In this document: piece after piece, positions 1-10,777 of the stretch
How the letters are laid out: each line of letters starts with the position of its first letter
Numbering within the stretch: the first letter of the stretch is position 1
DNA from: Sphaerosporella brunnea
Taxonomy: Eukaryota; Ascomycota; Pezizomycetes; Pezizales; Pyronemataceae
Direction of reading: 5' to 3'
Length of the DNA: 64,000 nt
Assembly (NCBI GenBank): GCA_008704415.1
Contig: VXIS01000160.1
Location: 38,828 to 102,827 of the forward strand
Translations under genes and position numbers: made by a program
The notes under the pieces: model-generated
What the model was told of the DNA's origin: nothing
Databases searched by the model: none
The model's input: the letters and a program-made list of their open reading frames with translations, nothing else

Positions 1-204
1 CCAACTGTGCTCACTGCTCACTGACCCCACACAAAGGGTTGTCTGCCCTTCCTATCTTTCGTTACCAATCACCAAGCCCCACCCTCCCCCATCAACCTTA
101 TCTTGCTACTTTCACATCGTTCCGCCTCGCAACTAACCAACTCGCGCTCCACGCGTCGAATCCCCTCTTCATCCCCATTCACACCCCAAACAGATTCGCA
201 CACG

Positions 205-773
205 ATGGCGTCCGGTTTGCCGAAGAGGATCATCAAAGAGACCGAGCGTCTCGTCGCTGAGCCGTAAGTTCATCTCAAACTCGGAACCCCGCATGCACAA
301 AGAAGCACCTAACGAACGGGATGCAGAGTCCCCGGAATTCACGCGGTCCCCCACGAGGACAACCTCCGCTACTTCGATGTGTCTGTATGTCTTTTGTCCC
401 CCACTCCACCGCTCTCTTATTCCTCTAACGTAAACAGATTCATGGACCTGCGCAGTCCCCCTACGAGGGAGGAATCTTCCGACTGGAGCTCTTCCTTCCG
501 GAGGACTACCCGATGACGCCTCCAAAGATCCGATTCCTTACCAAGATCTACCACCCGAACATCGATCGCCTCGGCCGCATCTGTTTGGACGTTCTCAAGG
601 GCAACTGGAGTCCCGCGCTGCAGATCCGCACCATCTTGCTGAGTATCCAGGCTCTTCTGGGAGCTCCCAACCCGGATGATCCCCTCGCGAACGATGTGGC
701 GCAGAGGTGGAAGGAGGACGAGAAGGCAGCTATCGCTACTGGTGAGGAGTTCTTTGTTCCGAAGATGAGATGA
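205..773 (+). CDS. UBC13: Ubiquitin-conjugating enzyme E2 Ubc13
   Basis: Exons 205-263, 327-384 and 438-773 join to a 150-residue protein, the usual length of Ubc13/UBE2N. The family's role is to build Lys63-linked ubiquitin chains with an Mms2/Uev partner in DNA damage tolerance and signalling. Visible are the E2 fold, the HPN-type motif in IYHPNI, and the catalytic Cys88 in [14 protein letters not shown]. The Met at 205 gives the conserved N-terminus [13 protein letters not shown]. Both introns are short GT-AG (63 and 53 nt). Upstream DNA from 1 to 204 is C/T-rich, as in fungal 5' leaders. Identification is firm from the near-complete conservation around the active site. Confidence 0.95.
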
Positions 774-1361
774 AAAGCTGACTCGGTGTCTTAGCCAGAG
801 AATGGACGCGTACTCACGCGATGACGTAAAGGGCTGTGTCCTCGTCGTCAAAAAAGCCTGTGCGAAGCAATACCATCATCGTCGTCTTTGGAGCTACTTG
901 AGCGGGAAAATCGGGTTCTGTGTTTCATCTCTTTTTTTCTCTTTTACGGCGATTTCGGGCAGGTGGTTTGCTTGTGCCATAGGCTAGATCTTAGCTGAAT
1001 GGGATGGGAGCTTGAATGATTGTTAAAGTGATCTCGGTGGGCTGGTCTTCCCTGCAAGTCGCTAACGACACATAAGCACCTCGGTTGTAAGCGAGAGCTA
1101 TCGAGTGATATGCGGTGACCTGTCGTCACTTTCCCACGTCCGTTCGAGGAGGCATGTATTTGAGGAGATGTAAGCAGCTCGCCTTCTATTTCTGTGACTA
1201 TAGCGGTTTCTCCTGCGAGCTGAAGGGGTTGCGGTTTTTTGCTTATGGCCGGGTAGCAGATCTTTCAAAACCCCTGGTCACGCTTCCGTGAAAAGGGACG
1301 GAAAGATAAAGTACGATGCTTGCTTGACATAATCGATTTGACGCTATCCCGCACTGCTAAC
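774..1361. other. Intergenic and UBC13 3' region
   Basis: No coding signal or repeat seen on either strand. It presumably holds the UBC13 3' UTR. It ends at the left target-site duplication of the LINE insertion. Confidence 0.5.
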
Positions 1362-2010
1362 AGCAAAGCACTTTGCCCTCGGCAACGAACTTGCCGATCG
1401 CCGGGCGAAGGAAGCCACCGGAGGCCGCGGTAACAATGGAACCTTAACCCGGGAGACCTCGCTCACGCACATCGCCAGGAAAACCACCCAAGCCAGACAG
1501 CAAAACCGTGTCGGCTGGCTCAAGAAACACTGTGCCGACAAAAAATACTACAAAGCGCACCGGCTCGATCCCACAACAGCAAAGGCGCGCAAGACCCTCG
1601 CCTCTCGTTTCCATCATCTCAAGCTCAACAAGGCACCAACGGCGCCTTACCTGATGTGGACAAACAGGATAGACGACGACAAATGCTGGTTCTGCAAGAA
1701 AGGCCCAGTGCAAACCAGGGAACACCTGTTTAAGATGGCATCAAGAGCAGTCAGTTTTATGGAAGACCGTCGGGGTGGCCACCGAAAGGAATGGCAAGAG
1801 AAGGTCTCTACCCCCATCAAGGTCCTGTTAGCAGACGATCGTTGTACCGTGCTTGATTTCCTAGAGCGCACGAACGTTGGGTCTTGGCCTACAAAAGCTT
1901 CTCTTACTCCTTCTCAGGCACGCCCGTCTGTAGGTCCATGGGACCTAACCTATGTCATGGCCGCTTTCGGCCGAATACAGGATTAAAACAAAAAAAGCAA
2001 AGCACTTTGC
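1362..2010 (+). mobile_element. 5'-truncated Tad-type LINE insertion with intact 15-bp TSD
   Basis: A non-LTR retrotransposon 3' end lies at 1377-1995, flanked by perfect direct copies of AGCAAAGCACTTTGC at 1362-1376 and 1996-2010. The frame from 1378 to 1986 is open throughout (about 203 codons). It begins inside the RNase H domain (GNELADRRAKEA) and ends with the C-terminal zinc knuckle CWFCKKGPVQTREHL and DFLERTNVG. A short A-rich tail precedes the right duplication. Undamaged frame and exact duplication point to a recent, 5'-truncated, target-primed insertion. It sits between UBC13 and RPL24 and disrupts no visible gene. Confidence 0.9.
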
Positions 2011-2324
2011 AATCATGTTGCTATCCTGCGAGACAAGATCGCACATCGGTTTCGCCCAACTGGTAGAAATAACGATTTTTCGTTCGTCTTGAATTACGCG
2101 AAAAGAGTGATACCAGAGTATGAGCGAGTGCTTAGCGATGAATGTGTGCCAAGACGCCAAGGCCACACTGATTTGCCCTGCTGTGACTTCGCTTTTCGCG
2201 TCGCACACACGAACCCTCTGAGCCCAGCGTCACCAGCCTAACGCCCCACGACAAACGAACCAACAAATTCCCGACCGACGACCGACCCGACGCCCTCCGA
2301 CAGATTAACGACTAACCAGCAACA
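2011..2324 (+). promoter_or_regulatory. RPL24 upstream region
   Basis: About 310 bp between the LINE and the RPL24 start. The last 110 bp is C/A-rich with few G, like the leader of fungal ribosomal-protein genes. No specific operator could be assigned. Confidence 0.3.
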
Positions 2325-3222
2325 ATGAAGGTACGTCCATTTTTGCGGGGAAATACTGCACCCACGAAGTCGACGGATCCGCTACAAACGAGGCTTCCGG
2401 GAGCTGTGTCTGAACGAGCGAGGGAAGAGCTAGGAATGGCGATCTTGGGGAACTACGGAGGGTTTGGGTTCTGGCAGGTGGAGGAAGGGAGGGGATTCGT
2501 TCAGATCGTTCAGATACAGCTCATGCAGGAAGAGCGAGATCCGGCGACTGCGTTTTGGGCTTCTGGAGAACATGAAGCTGACAAATTGCGTTTACAGGTG
2601 GAGCAAGATTCCTTTTCCGGTATGCTACCACGATCCCGCGATATCCCAACCGTCGGCTCCGTTCTACTGCACTGCGCTGCGCACCGAGATGATCTGACGA
2701 AATGCGGTGCTATATAGGTCGCAAGATCTACCCCTCCAAGGGAAAGGTCTTTGTCCGCAGTGACTCCAAGGTCTTCCGTTTCTTCAGCGGAAAGTCCGAG
2801 TCCCTCTTCCTCCAGCGCAAGAACCCCCGTCGGATCGCCTGGACCGTTCTCTACCGTCGCCAGCACAAGAAGGGTGTCTCCGAGGCACGTTTTCCCGATA
2901 CTACTGTGTATTACGTCACCCGCTGACCTCCAAGTAGGAAGTCCACAAGAAGCGCACTCGCCGCACCGTGAAGGCTCAGCGTGCCATCGTCGGTCTTTCC
3001 CTCGACGTCATCAAGGAGAAGCGTTCGCTCCGTCCCGAGGCCCGCCAGGCTGCGCGCTCCGCGGCCATCAAGGAGGCTAAGGAGAAGAAGGCTGCTGCTG
3101 AGAGCAAGAAAAAGGCCGAGAAGGCCAAGAGCGCTGCGGGTGCCGCCCGTGGCCAGGCCGTCAAGGTGTCGAAGCAGGGAGCTAAGGGAGCCGCAACCAA
3201 GGTCCAGGCCCGCTCGCGTTAA
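2325..3222 (+). CDS. RPL24: 60S ribosomal protein L24 (eL24)
   Basis: Four exons, 2325-2330, 2598-2619, 2718-2884 and 2938-3222, encode 159 residues of the cytosolic large-subunit protein eL24. Landmarks are GRKIYPSKGKVFVR, FFSGKSESLFLQRKNP and the basic Lys/Ala-rich C-terminal tail. Exon 1 is only ATG AAG, followed by a 267-nt intron, the arrangement common in ribosomal-protein genes. Intron 3 (2885-2937) begins with GC rather than GT: only the GAG|GCACGT donor restores GVSE-EVHKKRTRR in frame. Upstream is the LINE insertion. Identification is certain; the GC-AG intron is inferred from frame and conservation. Confidence 0.95.
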
Positions 3223-3624
3223 ATCAAAACGGGGTCAATCTTGTTCTTGTCGTTTTTTCTTGCGCAATAAAACAATAGGATTGGGTCTTTTTTTTCGCGA
3301 TTACTGCTGGTGCTTGATTTGGGTGTAAAATCTGGGTGTTTTCTCTGTTCGTTTCAATGAAGTACGGCTGGCTGGTTTTCTTGCTCCTGGGGTCCGGATG
3401 GCTACAATAGTTGTCGTGAACTCTGATGTGATATGGAGAAAAGAATGGATCCCTACCATTTACATCTGCATCAAGCATGGTCCGGCATAAACCCCCTTCT
3501 TGGCAGCCGCTATCCAGTCCCTCTCAGCTCGTTCATAGCTCACCTCCTAACTACATAAGTACCTCTCTCCCTCACAAAATCACCAATTCCCCTCCTCCCC
3601 ACAGCAAACCAGCAAGCAAGCAAC

Positions 3625-4287
3625 ATGTCCCTCTTCCCCGCGTCCATAATCCCGGCGAGAATCCACGAGCTTCTCCCGGAAGGCTACACGCTCCGGCCGC
3701 TGCAGCGCACCGACTACTCGAACGGCTTCCTCGATGTGCTGCGGGTGCTCACGACTGTCGGCGACATTCCGCAGCAGGCGTGGGAGGAGCGCTACGACTA
3801 CATGGCGCAGCGCAACGACGAGTATTTCGTGATTTGCGTGTGCGACGGTTACGGAAAAGTGGTGGGTGTTGGCACGTTGGTTATTGAGCGGAAGTTGTAA
3901 GTCGTACCAACTTGCTGCGCCCCCCGGGGGGGGGGGGGCGGGAGCAGAGCCACGCTGACCGCGTGAATGAAACAGCTTGAGGAATCTGGGCTCCGTGGGA
4001 CATGTTGAGGATATTTCGGTTGCGAAGGAGCAGCAAGGGAAACGCCTGGGTTGGGTCATTATCCAGGCCTTGGACGCGATTGCTGAGGCTCAGGGTTGCT
4101 ATAAGGCTTTTTTGGATTGCTCGGAGGCGAATAGGGGGTTCTATGAGAAGTGTGGGTATTCGCTGGCTGGTGTGCAGATGGTGAGCCCCCCCCCCCCCAC
4201 TCTTTCTGACGGAGTAGGGGGACTAATTGTGGACAGTCGCATTACTACAACGGTGAGAAGGCGAAGGATGCTCCCAAGTCTGCGTAA
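3625..4287 (+). CDS. GNA1: Glucosamine 6-phosphate N-acetyltransferase
   Basis: Exons 3625-3896, 3976-4180 and 4237-4287 give 175 residues. The enzyme acetylates glucosamine-6-phosphate with acetyl-CoA, a step toward UDP-GlcNAc for chitin and glycans. The GNAT fold is clear: LRPLQRTDYSNGF near the N-terminus, the strand FLRNLGSVGHVEDI, the acetyl-CoA loop with QGKRLGW (usual form Q/RxxGxG/A) and the C-terminal NRGFYEKCGY. Intron 1 contains a C6G13 run at 3920-3938 and intron 2 a poly-C run, so assembly could be uncertain there, but coding phase is kept. The gene is convergent with IPI1, whose stop lies 123 bp away. Confidence 0.93.
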
Positions 4288-4409
4288 TGCGGGATACCAC
4301 TTGATTGCTGCTGCTTTAGGATACCAATTGGTTGCAATAGAATTTAGAGTCCAATTGCTTGATGAAAAAACCCAAAACAAAACCAAACGCCAACTTTTCC
4401 ATGGATTGT

Positions 4410-5450
4410 CTATTGCTCCTCCTTAGGCTTCAGTGCATCGTCAAGAACGACTGCTACCCGTCCTGCAAGCCTCCCCACTTCTCCGCCTTCTTTCATAACC
4501 CCCTCCAACCCCCTCCTCAGTCTTCCCACCACCTCCTTCCCAGCGCCGCAACACCATCTCGTCCTACCCTCCGCATCCTCCATTCCCCCCTCCTCTCCCT
4601 CCCCAAACAACCCCAGATATCTCCAACTCCCCACGCCTCCTCTCCTCAACAACATTTCTGCGCCCCAATGCAACGCACCCAATCCCGCCATTCCCTCCTC
4701 CTTTCCCTCCACCTCCTCCCCAGGCATCCCAGCAACCAAAAACTCTTTCAACGCCCCCAAATGCCGTACCACCAGCTTTGCAGCCTTGGTCCCCCTCGGT
4801 CCCTCATCCGCAAACCCCAGCACCCCTGCCAATGCCTTCAGCCCCCGGCTCCACCCCCCGTGCGAAAGCACCTCCTCGGGCGCCACTTGCAGCGCCCACA
4901 CCAGAAACTCTGTGCTGTCCCCGCGGATGTCCGGCTCGATGTGGCTCATTGCGCTCCAGATGTGCAGCAACAGTACGTGCATGTGGACCCGCACCTCGCG
5001 CGGCCGCAGAACTTTGAAGAGCCCTTGCAGCGCGAGGCGGACGTCGCTGTTGGGGTCTAGGATTAGAGGCGCGAGCTTGGGGATCAAGACGGCGGCGGGG
5101 ATGTTGGAGCTGGGGTAGTGCGTGCTGAGGAAGAGGAGGGAGTCTTTGCGGGTTGAGGGGGAGTGGTGCGAGAGGAGTGAGAGGTGGTGTGTGAATTGCT
5201 TGGTTACTTCGTGCGTCGGTGCAATGGCCTGCGAGGCGAGGACGAGGGTTTTGGATTTGAAGGATGTGTTCGTGTGGTTCGCAGCTTTGGCAGGGGTCTT
5301 GCCGACTCGCAGTTTTTGTTTCTTGGTGGAAGGTCAGTTCGGGGTCTTCTTCGGCAGAGACGGGGGGCCGATATAGATCGGGGGGTTGCTGGGCCGAGGT
5401 ACCTTGAAGTCGGCGGCGCGCTTCTGCTTTTTCTTGTTCGAGGAAGTCAT
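4410..5450 (-). CDS. IPI1: Pre-rRNA-processing protein Ipi1 (TEX10-like)
   Basis: Two exons, 5450-5403 and 5321-4410, encode about 319 residues, close to other fungal Ipi1 proteins. Ipi1 is part of the Rix1 complex that matures the pre-60S particle and supports pre-replicative complex assembly. The conserved N-terminus has a lysine-rich start, then LRVGKTPAKAANHTNTSFK and SKTLVLASQ, followed by HEAT-like helices such as LAPLILDPNSDVRLALQG. The start was placed at 5450 because MTSSNKKKQKRAADFK fits the family and splices in phase 0 across an 81-nt intron. Its start codon lies 160 bp from the divergent roadblock gene. Confidence 0.88.
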
Positions 5451-5609
5451 TGTGTGTGGTGTGGGGTGGTTGGGCGGGAGGGTGGGGTTGTCGCGGAGCG
5501 GAGGGAAGACGTGAAGAAACGTGAAGCAACTCTCGCCTACAACGCACAGACCACCCACATCACCGACGCGGCTTCATCTCGAACCCCCTTCCAGCTCCCT
5601 ACAACCACA
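5451..5609. promoter_or_regulatory. Shared divergent promoter, IPI1 / roadblock light chain
   Basis: Only 159 bp separates the two start codons, so the genes must share upstream DNA. It is GC-rich on the IPI1 side and C/A-rich on the other. No factor site recognised. Confidence 0.5.
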
Positions 5610-6172
5610 ATGGCATCACCAACACTTCCCCAAAACGTCGTATGTGCATCCATCCTCCCACCAGCGAGACAAAAAGGAAAAAATAAAAAAAACAAAAAAA
5701 AAACTAAATGATGTCCCAGTCCGACACCGACCTCACAGCGCTGATCACGCGGCTCTCCCTAAAACCCTCAGTCCAAAGCGTCCTGGTCCTCTCCCGCGCC
5801 GACGGCGCCATAATCCGTGCCACAGGCCTGATAACGCGCCCCACGTCGCCCGACCACCCGCTTGCGGCAGAGTATGCGGCCGCGGTCTACAAGTATGTGA
5901 AAGCGAGCGAGGAGCTGGTCGGGGAGCTGGAGGGCATCGATGGCGGCGTTCTGGGCGGCATGGTCAAGAAGGAGGACGTGGCGGCTAGTGAGGAGGAGAT
6001 AGAGAAGCCGAGAGATGATGTTAAGCTTGTGCGCCTAAGGACGAAACGGAGGGAGTTGGTGGTTGTGCCTGGTGAGTTCTCCTGGAGGAGGAGCGAGCGG
6101 CGGGGCGGCTAATGAGGTATAGATCAGAGATTTATTCTTGTGGTTTTTCATGACACGCCGGCGGCGAACTAG
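5610..6172 (+). CDS. Roadblock/LC7-family dynein light chain
   Basis: Exons 5610-5639, 5720-6071 and 6123-6172 give 143 residues. The Roadblock/LC7 fold is recognisable: SVQSVLVLSRADGAIIRATG, a helix with AAEYAAAVYKYVKAS, the strand VKLVRLRTKRRELVVVP, and the final DQRFILVVFHDTPPA completed by exon 3. The family binds the intermediate chain of cytoplasmic dynein; related members serve small-GTPase regulation. The spliced start MASPTLPQNV is preferred, but an in-frame ATG pair at 5708 inside the first intron could also initiate. An acidic insert of about 30 residues lies in the middle. Family assignment is firm; the dynein role is by homology. Confidence 0.85.
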
Positions 6173-6361
6173 ACGGGTGCGGGGAGCATGGGACGGTGAT
6201 GGCGATACATTAATGGGCTTAATGGCGTTGAGGGCGTTGTGTACAGCTGAATAACATATACATCATACAACAAACATATTTCTCCACCGAAGAACATTTC
6301 TATCCGGAGAAAAAGTGAAGTGTTGGTTTAGGTCTATGTACCCCGCAACACACGTGCGACG

Positions 6362-7840
6362 ATGATGGCAACCCCCGATCCACCACCACCACCGCATCCA
6401 CCTCCACTGGAAACACTGGACCACACCTTCACCCCGCAAACATGGCGGCCCATAATCACCGCTTCATTTCCCAGCAAACCCTCCTCTTTCCTCGCCGCGC
6501 TCTCTGAGATGTTTGAGCACCCCGAGCACAACACCTCGTGGATTCTGCGCTCAGACACACTCTTTGATTCTGCCTGCAGCGAGCGCGGAGAACCTGCACC
6601 AGAACCCCGCAGCATAAGCATCCCCTTCTACGCCGCCACACGTACGCTCCTACGGCGCTTCATCCCGCGCAACCCCGCGCGCGACGCGCCAGCGCTACAG
6701 ACATGCCATTTCCTGACGCACACGAGCCTGGAGGGTGAGATCCGCGAGCTGGTGGTGTACCTGAATCACGGCGACACAGCGGAGGCCACGCCGTACTATC
6801 TCCCCAAAGTCAAGGGCGTGGGCTGGTTACTGTGTCCTTCCACCTCCGCGCAGGAGGGATACATAGTCTCGCTGCTTTATGCATATTTCCCCTCGCAAGC
6901 GCCGGTAAGGAAAGGCGATAGATTGCAGCGTACGGCGCAGCATCTTCTTGAGCGTCCGCTCAAACTGGCAAAAGGAATAGAAGAGGGCTATATCAAACGT
7001 GTACACCACGACCTCATCATCCCCCGCGAGGCCTTCCAGGATCTATACCTCACTCTCCGCACACGGCACGCCGCCCGCCTCTGCTCTGGCTGGCGCGAAA
7101 AAACTGATCCTAAGAAACACGTGTTTGAAGACATCCTGATCGCGGCGTTCCTGATCAGCCTGTGGCGGGGTATGTACCCCGGCGCCGAGAAGTCGGGGTG
7201 GGTCGGCTTCGTCGACATCGGCTGCGGGAACGGGGTGCTAGTCGATGTTCTGCTCCGCGAAGGCTGGAGCGGCGAGGGGTGGGATGCACGGGCACGCAAG
7301 AGCTGGGAGGGGTTTGAAGAGAGCACTAGGTCTAGGCTTGGAGAGAATATTCTAGTGCCGTGGGTTCTGGGGGAGGCCGGGGAGGGAGAACATGATGGAC
7401 GGTTCCCGGCGGGAACGTTCATCATCTCGAATCATGCGGATGAACTCACGCCTTGGACCCCCATCCTAGCTGCGCGCAGCGGGTGCCCGTTTTTGGTGAT
7501 TCCGTGCTGCTCGCATGCGCTTGATGGGTCAAGGAAACGGTTTCCCCCGCCGAAAGAGGAGGAGGACACCAGCGATTTGAGGTTGAATAAGAATTTGAGT
7601 AAGAGCACATATGCCAGCCTGTGCGCTTATATAGAGGGCCTCGCCAGGGAATGTGGATGGGTCGTGGAGAGGGAGATTTTGCGGATTCCAAGCACTAGGA
7701 ATGTCGGCATTTTGGGACGCAGGAGGAGAGATGGCGTGGTGGTGGATCTGGAGATGTTGGTGGAGAAGGAGGGCGGTGCGGCGGGGTGGAGAGAGAAGAT
7801 TGAGGCGTTGAAAAAGAAGGAGGCTGTTGCGGGTCATTGA
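6362..7840 (+). CDS. TRM44: tRNA (uracil-2'-O-)-methyltransferase Trm44
   Basis: A single exon encodes 492 residues (491 if the second of two adjacent Met codons is used). Trm44 methylates the ribose of U44 in tRNA-Ser in the cytoplasm using S-adenosylmethionine. The AdoMet-binding strand GFVDIGCGNGVLVDVLL lies at about residues 283-299. The hallmark FIISNHADELTPWTP and FLVIPCCSHALDG motifs follow, and KHVFEDILIAAFLISLW precedes the fold. The N-terminus is proline-rich. It starts 190 bp after the roadblock gene on the same strand. Length and motifs agree with fungal Trm44. Confidence 0.92.
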   Translation: MMATPDPPPPPHPPPLETLDHTFTPQTWRPIITASFPSKPSSFLAALSEMFEHPEHNTSWILRSDTLFDSACSERGEPAPEPRSISIPFYAATRTLLRRFIPRNPARDAPALQTCHFLTHTSLEGEIRELVVYLNHGDTAEATPYYLPKVKGVGWLLCPSTSAQEGYIVSLLYAYFPSQAPVRKGDRLQRTAQHLLERPLKLAKGIEEGYIKRVHHDLIIPREAFQDLYLTLRTRHAARLCSGWREKTDPKKHVFEDILIAAFLISLWRGMYPGAEKSGWVGFVDIGCGNGVLVDVLLREGWSGEGWDARARKSWEGFEESTRSRLGENILVPWVLGEAGEGEHDGRFPAGTFIISNHADELTPWTPILAARSGCPFLVIPCCSHALDGSRKRFPPPKEEEDTSDLRLNKNLSKSTYASLCAYIEGLARECGWVVEREILRIPSTRNVGILGRRRRDGVVVDLEMLVEKEGGAAGWREKIEALKKKEAVAGH

Positions 7841-8133
7841 TAAACATCTACCTGCTTAAGCAGAATCATAGACTTGGTGAAGCGCGAGATATCAAGCACT
7901 GTTTCTGGATAGCTAAGAATTATTAATTCAATGTCCTGCATGAGATCGCCGCACCCCGCCCGCCTTGGTTTGTGCCAACCGAGGTATGTACATAGTAGGG
8001 CGATCATGAAGGATCCGAAGACTTGCCGAGCCCCTCGCCTGGGGAATACAAAGGGCGGGGGTTGCAGCATCAATTGACTTCCCTCCATCTCTCTCACAAT
8101 CTTTTCAACCCCAACCAAAAAACAGCAACAACA

Positions 8134-8999
8134 ATGGCTTCCAAAGCCTGCTGCACAATCCCACCGGTCGTCTCCAACACAGACGAGTACACAATCAAGG
8201 GCTCCTACAGCGCACTCTCAGAGTTTAAAACCTATGTCACGGGATCCACCAGCTCAAAGACGGGTGTGCTGGTGATCTACGACATCTTCGGCATGGACTT
8301 TAAGCAGACGCTGCAGGGGTCCGATATCATCGCCAGCTCTGGCCACCTGGTCGTCATGCCCGACTTGTTTAAGGGCCAGCCAATGGATATCGGGGTCTTC
8401 CCGCCAGACACGGACGAGAGGAGAAAGAAGCTGACGGACTTCTTTGCGACCACTGCGAACCCGCAGAATAATGTTGAGACGGTCAAGAACCTGGTTCCGG
8501 CGTTGAAGGAGGCGTATCCGAGTGTGGAGAAGTGGGCGTTGGTTGGATACTGCTGGGGTAGGTTTGGGTTTTTGGTTTTGAGGGATGGGGGGCTGATTGG
8601 CGACAGGTGGAAAGATTGTTACGCTGCTCTCCCAAGAGGGAACTCCTTTTGCTGCCTCCGCGCAGTGTCACCCCGCTTTTCTCGACCCCGAGGACGGAAA
8701 GAAGCTCACTATCCCCCACCTCTGCATCGCCTCCAAGGATGAAGACCCCGTGGCTGTGCAGAAGTTTAAGGAGGTGGTGGAGGCGAACGAGAAGATCCGT
8801 GACAAGAGCGAGGTCGTTAGATGGGAGGGTATTTTCCACGGGTTCATGGCTGCGCGCGCGAACTTGAAGGATAGGGAGAACTTTGTGTACTATGAGAAGG
8901 GGTGAGTGATATCTGATGGAGGGGGTTATAGTGATGTTGCTGACGCACAGGAATAGCTACAAGAAGGTGGTTCACTTCTTGAAGGAGGCTTTGGCGTAA
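8134..8999 (+). CDS. Dienelactone hydrolase family protein
   Basis: Exons 8134-8557, 8607-8901 and 8951-8999 encode 255 residues of an alpha/beta-hydrolase. The dienelactone hydrolase family uses Cys-Asp-His rather than Ser. Here the nucleophile elbow is GYCWGG with Cys, formed across intron 1. The acid region follows in HLCIASKDEDPVA and the histidine in GIFHGFMAARA. The N-terminus MASKACCTIPPV is typical of fungal members, several of which are cytosolic proteins of unknown substrate. Both introns are about 50 nt. The gene follows TRM44 by 293 bp in the same direction. The substrate cannot be deduced. Confidence 0.87.
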
Positions 9000-10777
9000 G
9001 CGCGATTGGCGCGGTGGTTTGGCTCCCTATCTAATGGGTGCAAATATATTGAGAAGTGTAGTGCTAACGTACGCTATGCTATGTATGGTAGGAGAGCGAC
9101 CGGAAGCTCGAAGCTGTAAACTTGGAAATTTCATGGCTCTCCTTCTCTACTACGGAATAAATACCTCTCTCCCACGTGTGTTTGGTCGATGAGTGCAATG
9201 TCCCCCCACACTTCTTGCAACAGTGATTGGGAATACCCAGAGTCGTTTTTTACCCAATCGGGCCTCTTGTCATCGCGTTTTTGCCTGCTGGCGGTGCATT
9301 GATAATGATGATGAGGTGTGCATCGCTCAAGTCAATATATGTTTGCGAGTGATGAACCGCGGAATTAACCGCGGCTGCACGCCATCGCACTCGCATCGCT
9401 TTCGTTTTCGCTCACGGCGTTCGTCGGCCATGCAGTGTGTTATTCGGTAAGCTAGCCGTTGCGGGCAGGCTAGGGGAAAATCACTGGGGTGCCTCCTCCG
9501 ATTCAGAGTCTGTGTTTTCAGGCCTCTCAGAACAGAATTGTTGTCTGCAGACACCGATGTCAAGACGAGGCCATGATCGATCCCCATCATCTCAACGAGA
9601 GTGGAATCGCCGCGTTGACTGGGCATAGCTATGCAGGCTCCCATCAACGAGTGGATGATCTTACATAGGTTTGATCAGCTGAAGGAAGGAGGAAGGATCA
9701 CAACATCGGTGCTAGCTACGGTGACACGCCGCTCGACTCCACTTGCTTGCGAGCGCCAGAGTGTGGTGGTAGAGCACGTATGTACTCGTACTCGACGAAA
9801 AAACAATGATCCGGACACCCGGCTTACGCCCCACCAAAAATTTTAAAAAAAAGGCCGAGCGCCCGAGCAGTGTACAAAAAATTAAACAACTCCACCATCA
9901 CACGTCCGAAATTCGAGTATAGGGTCAAAAAAAAAGAGAATAAGCTAGAGAATCGGAATATCGTAGGGAAAAAAGGATACACCGCCGAAAGAGTAAAATC
10001 ATAGAATATTGACACCCCTGCTGGCAATTTTCATCAATGGCCATGTTATTTATTCTATTTACACTAGCCTAGAAAGTACAGTGCCCATCAGAAAGCCGTT
10101 TACTCGGCTTCAATACTCCGGTGGACGGTTCGTTTCCGCACCCTGCCAGCTCCCCCATGGAGAGTGTGAAGGCACGCTTTAGCTTTAGATACTTTGCCCA
10201 TGCAAGATTGACCAGCACAACCGGTACTTTCACATCATCTTCACAGGCCAAAAACCTATCAGCTACATACCAGTGATGATTTCTCCAGCCGCATACCCTT
10301 TCCCCAATGCCTCGCCATGCTTTATAGCTATATCAACTTGGATCCTGAACATTTACAGCTTGGTATGCTGTTTCCTACGTTCCGGATCCAGTCTTCGGGG
10401 TAGTCCAGCTGGAGATGCCGCATCTTCTCGAGGCCAAATACTAGATATCACACCACTAGGGCCCGACAAGATCCCAAAGCAGCCTCCGGCACGGCTTCTT
10501 GAGGTTCCATACATATTCTGTCGACCTCACAACTCGGTAAGCGCCGAATTGATCCCGACATGCATGTTTGCTTTTTGTCCGAAACGATGTCGTGCCCGGA
10601 TTGGCTGTCGGATACTCTACTGTCGCACTACCTTGGCACGGGTAAATTCGAATTCGGTCCGCGCTGCAGATTGCGCTCTATCAACTGACCCGTAGCATGT
10701 AGTATAGATAGACAGCAGCAGGACGATACGATTCCACATTGTTTCATTGCAGCAAATCCACCCCTTCACTTCGGACC
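9000..10777. other. Gene-free interval before the P450
   Basis: No conserved protein segment on either strand. An A/T-rich stretch lies at about 9830-10010. The last 100 bp should contain the P450 promoter, but no TATA box is evident. Confidence 0.4.
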
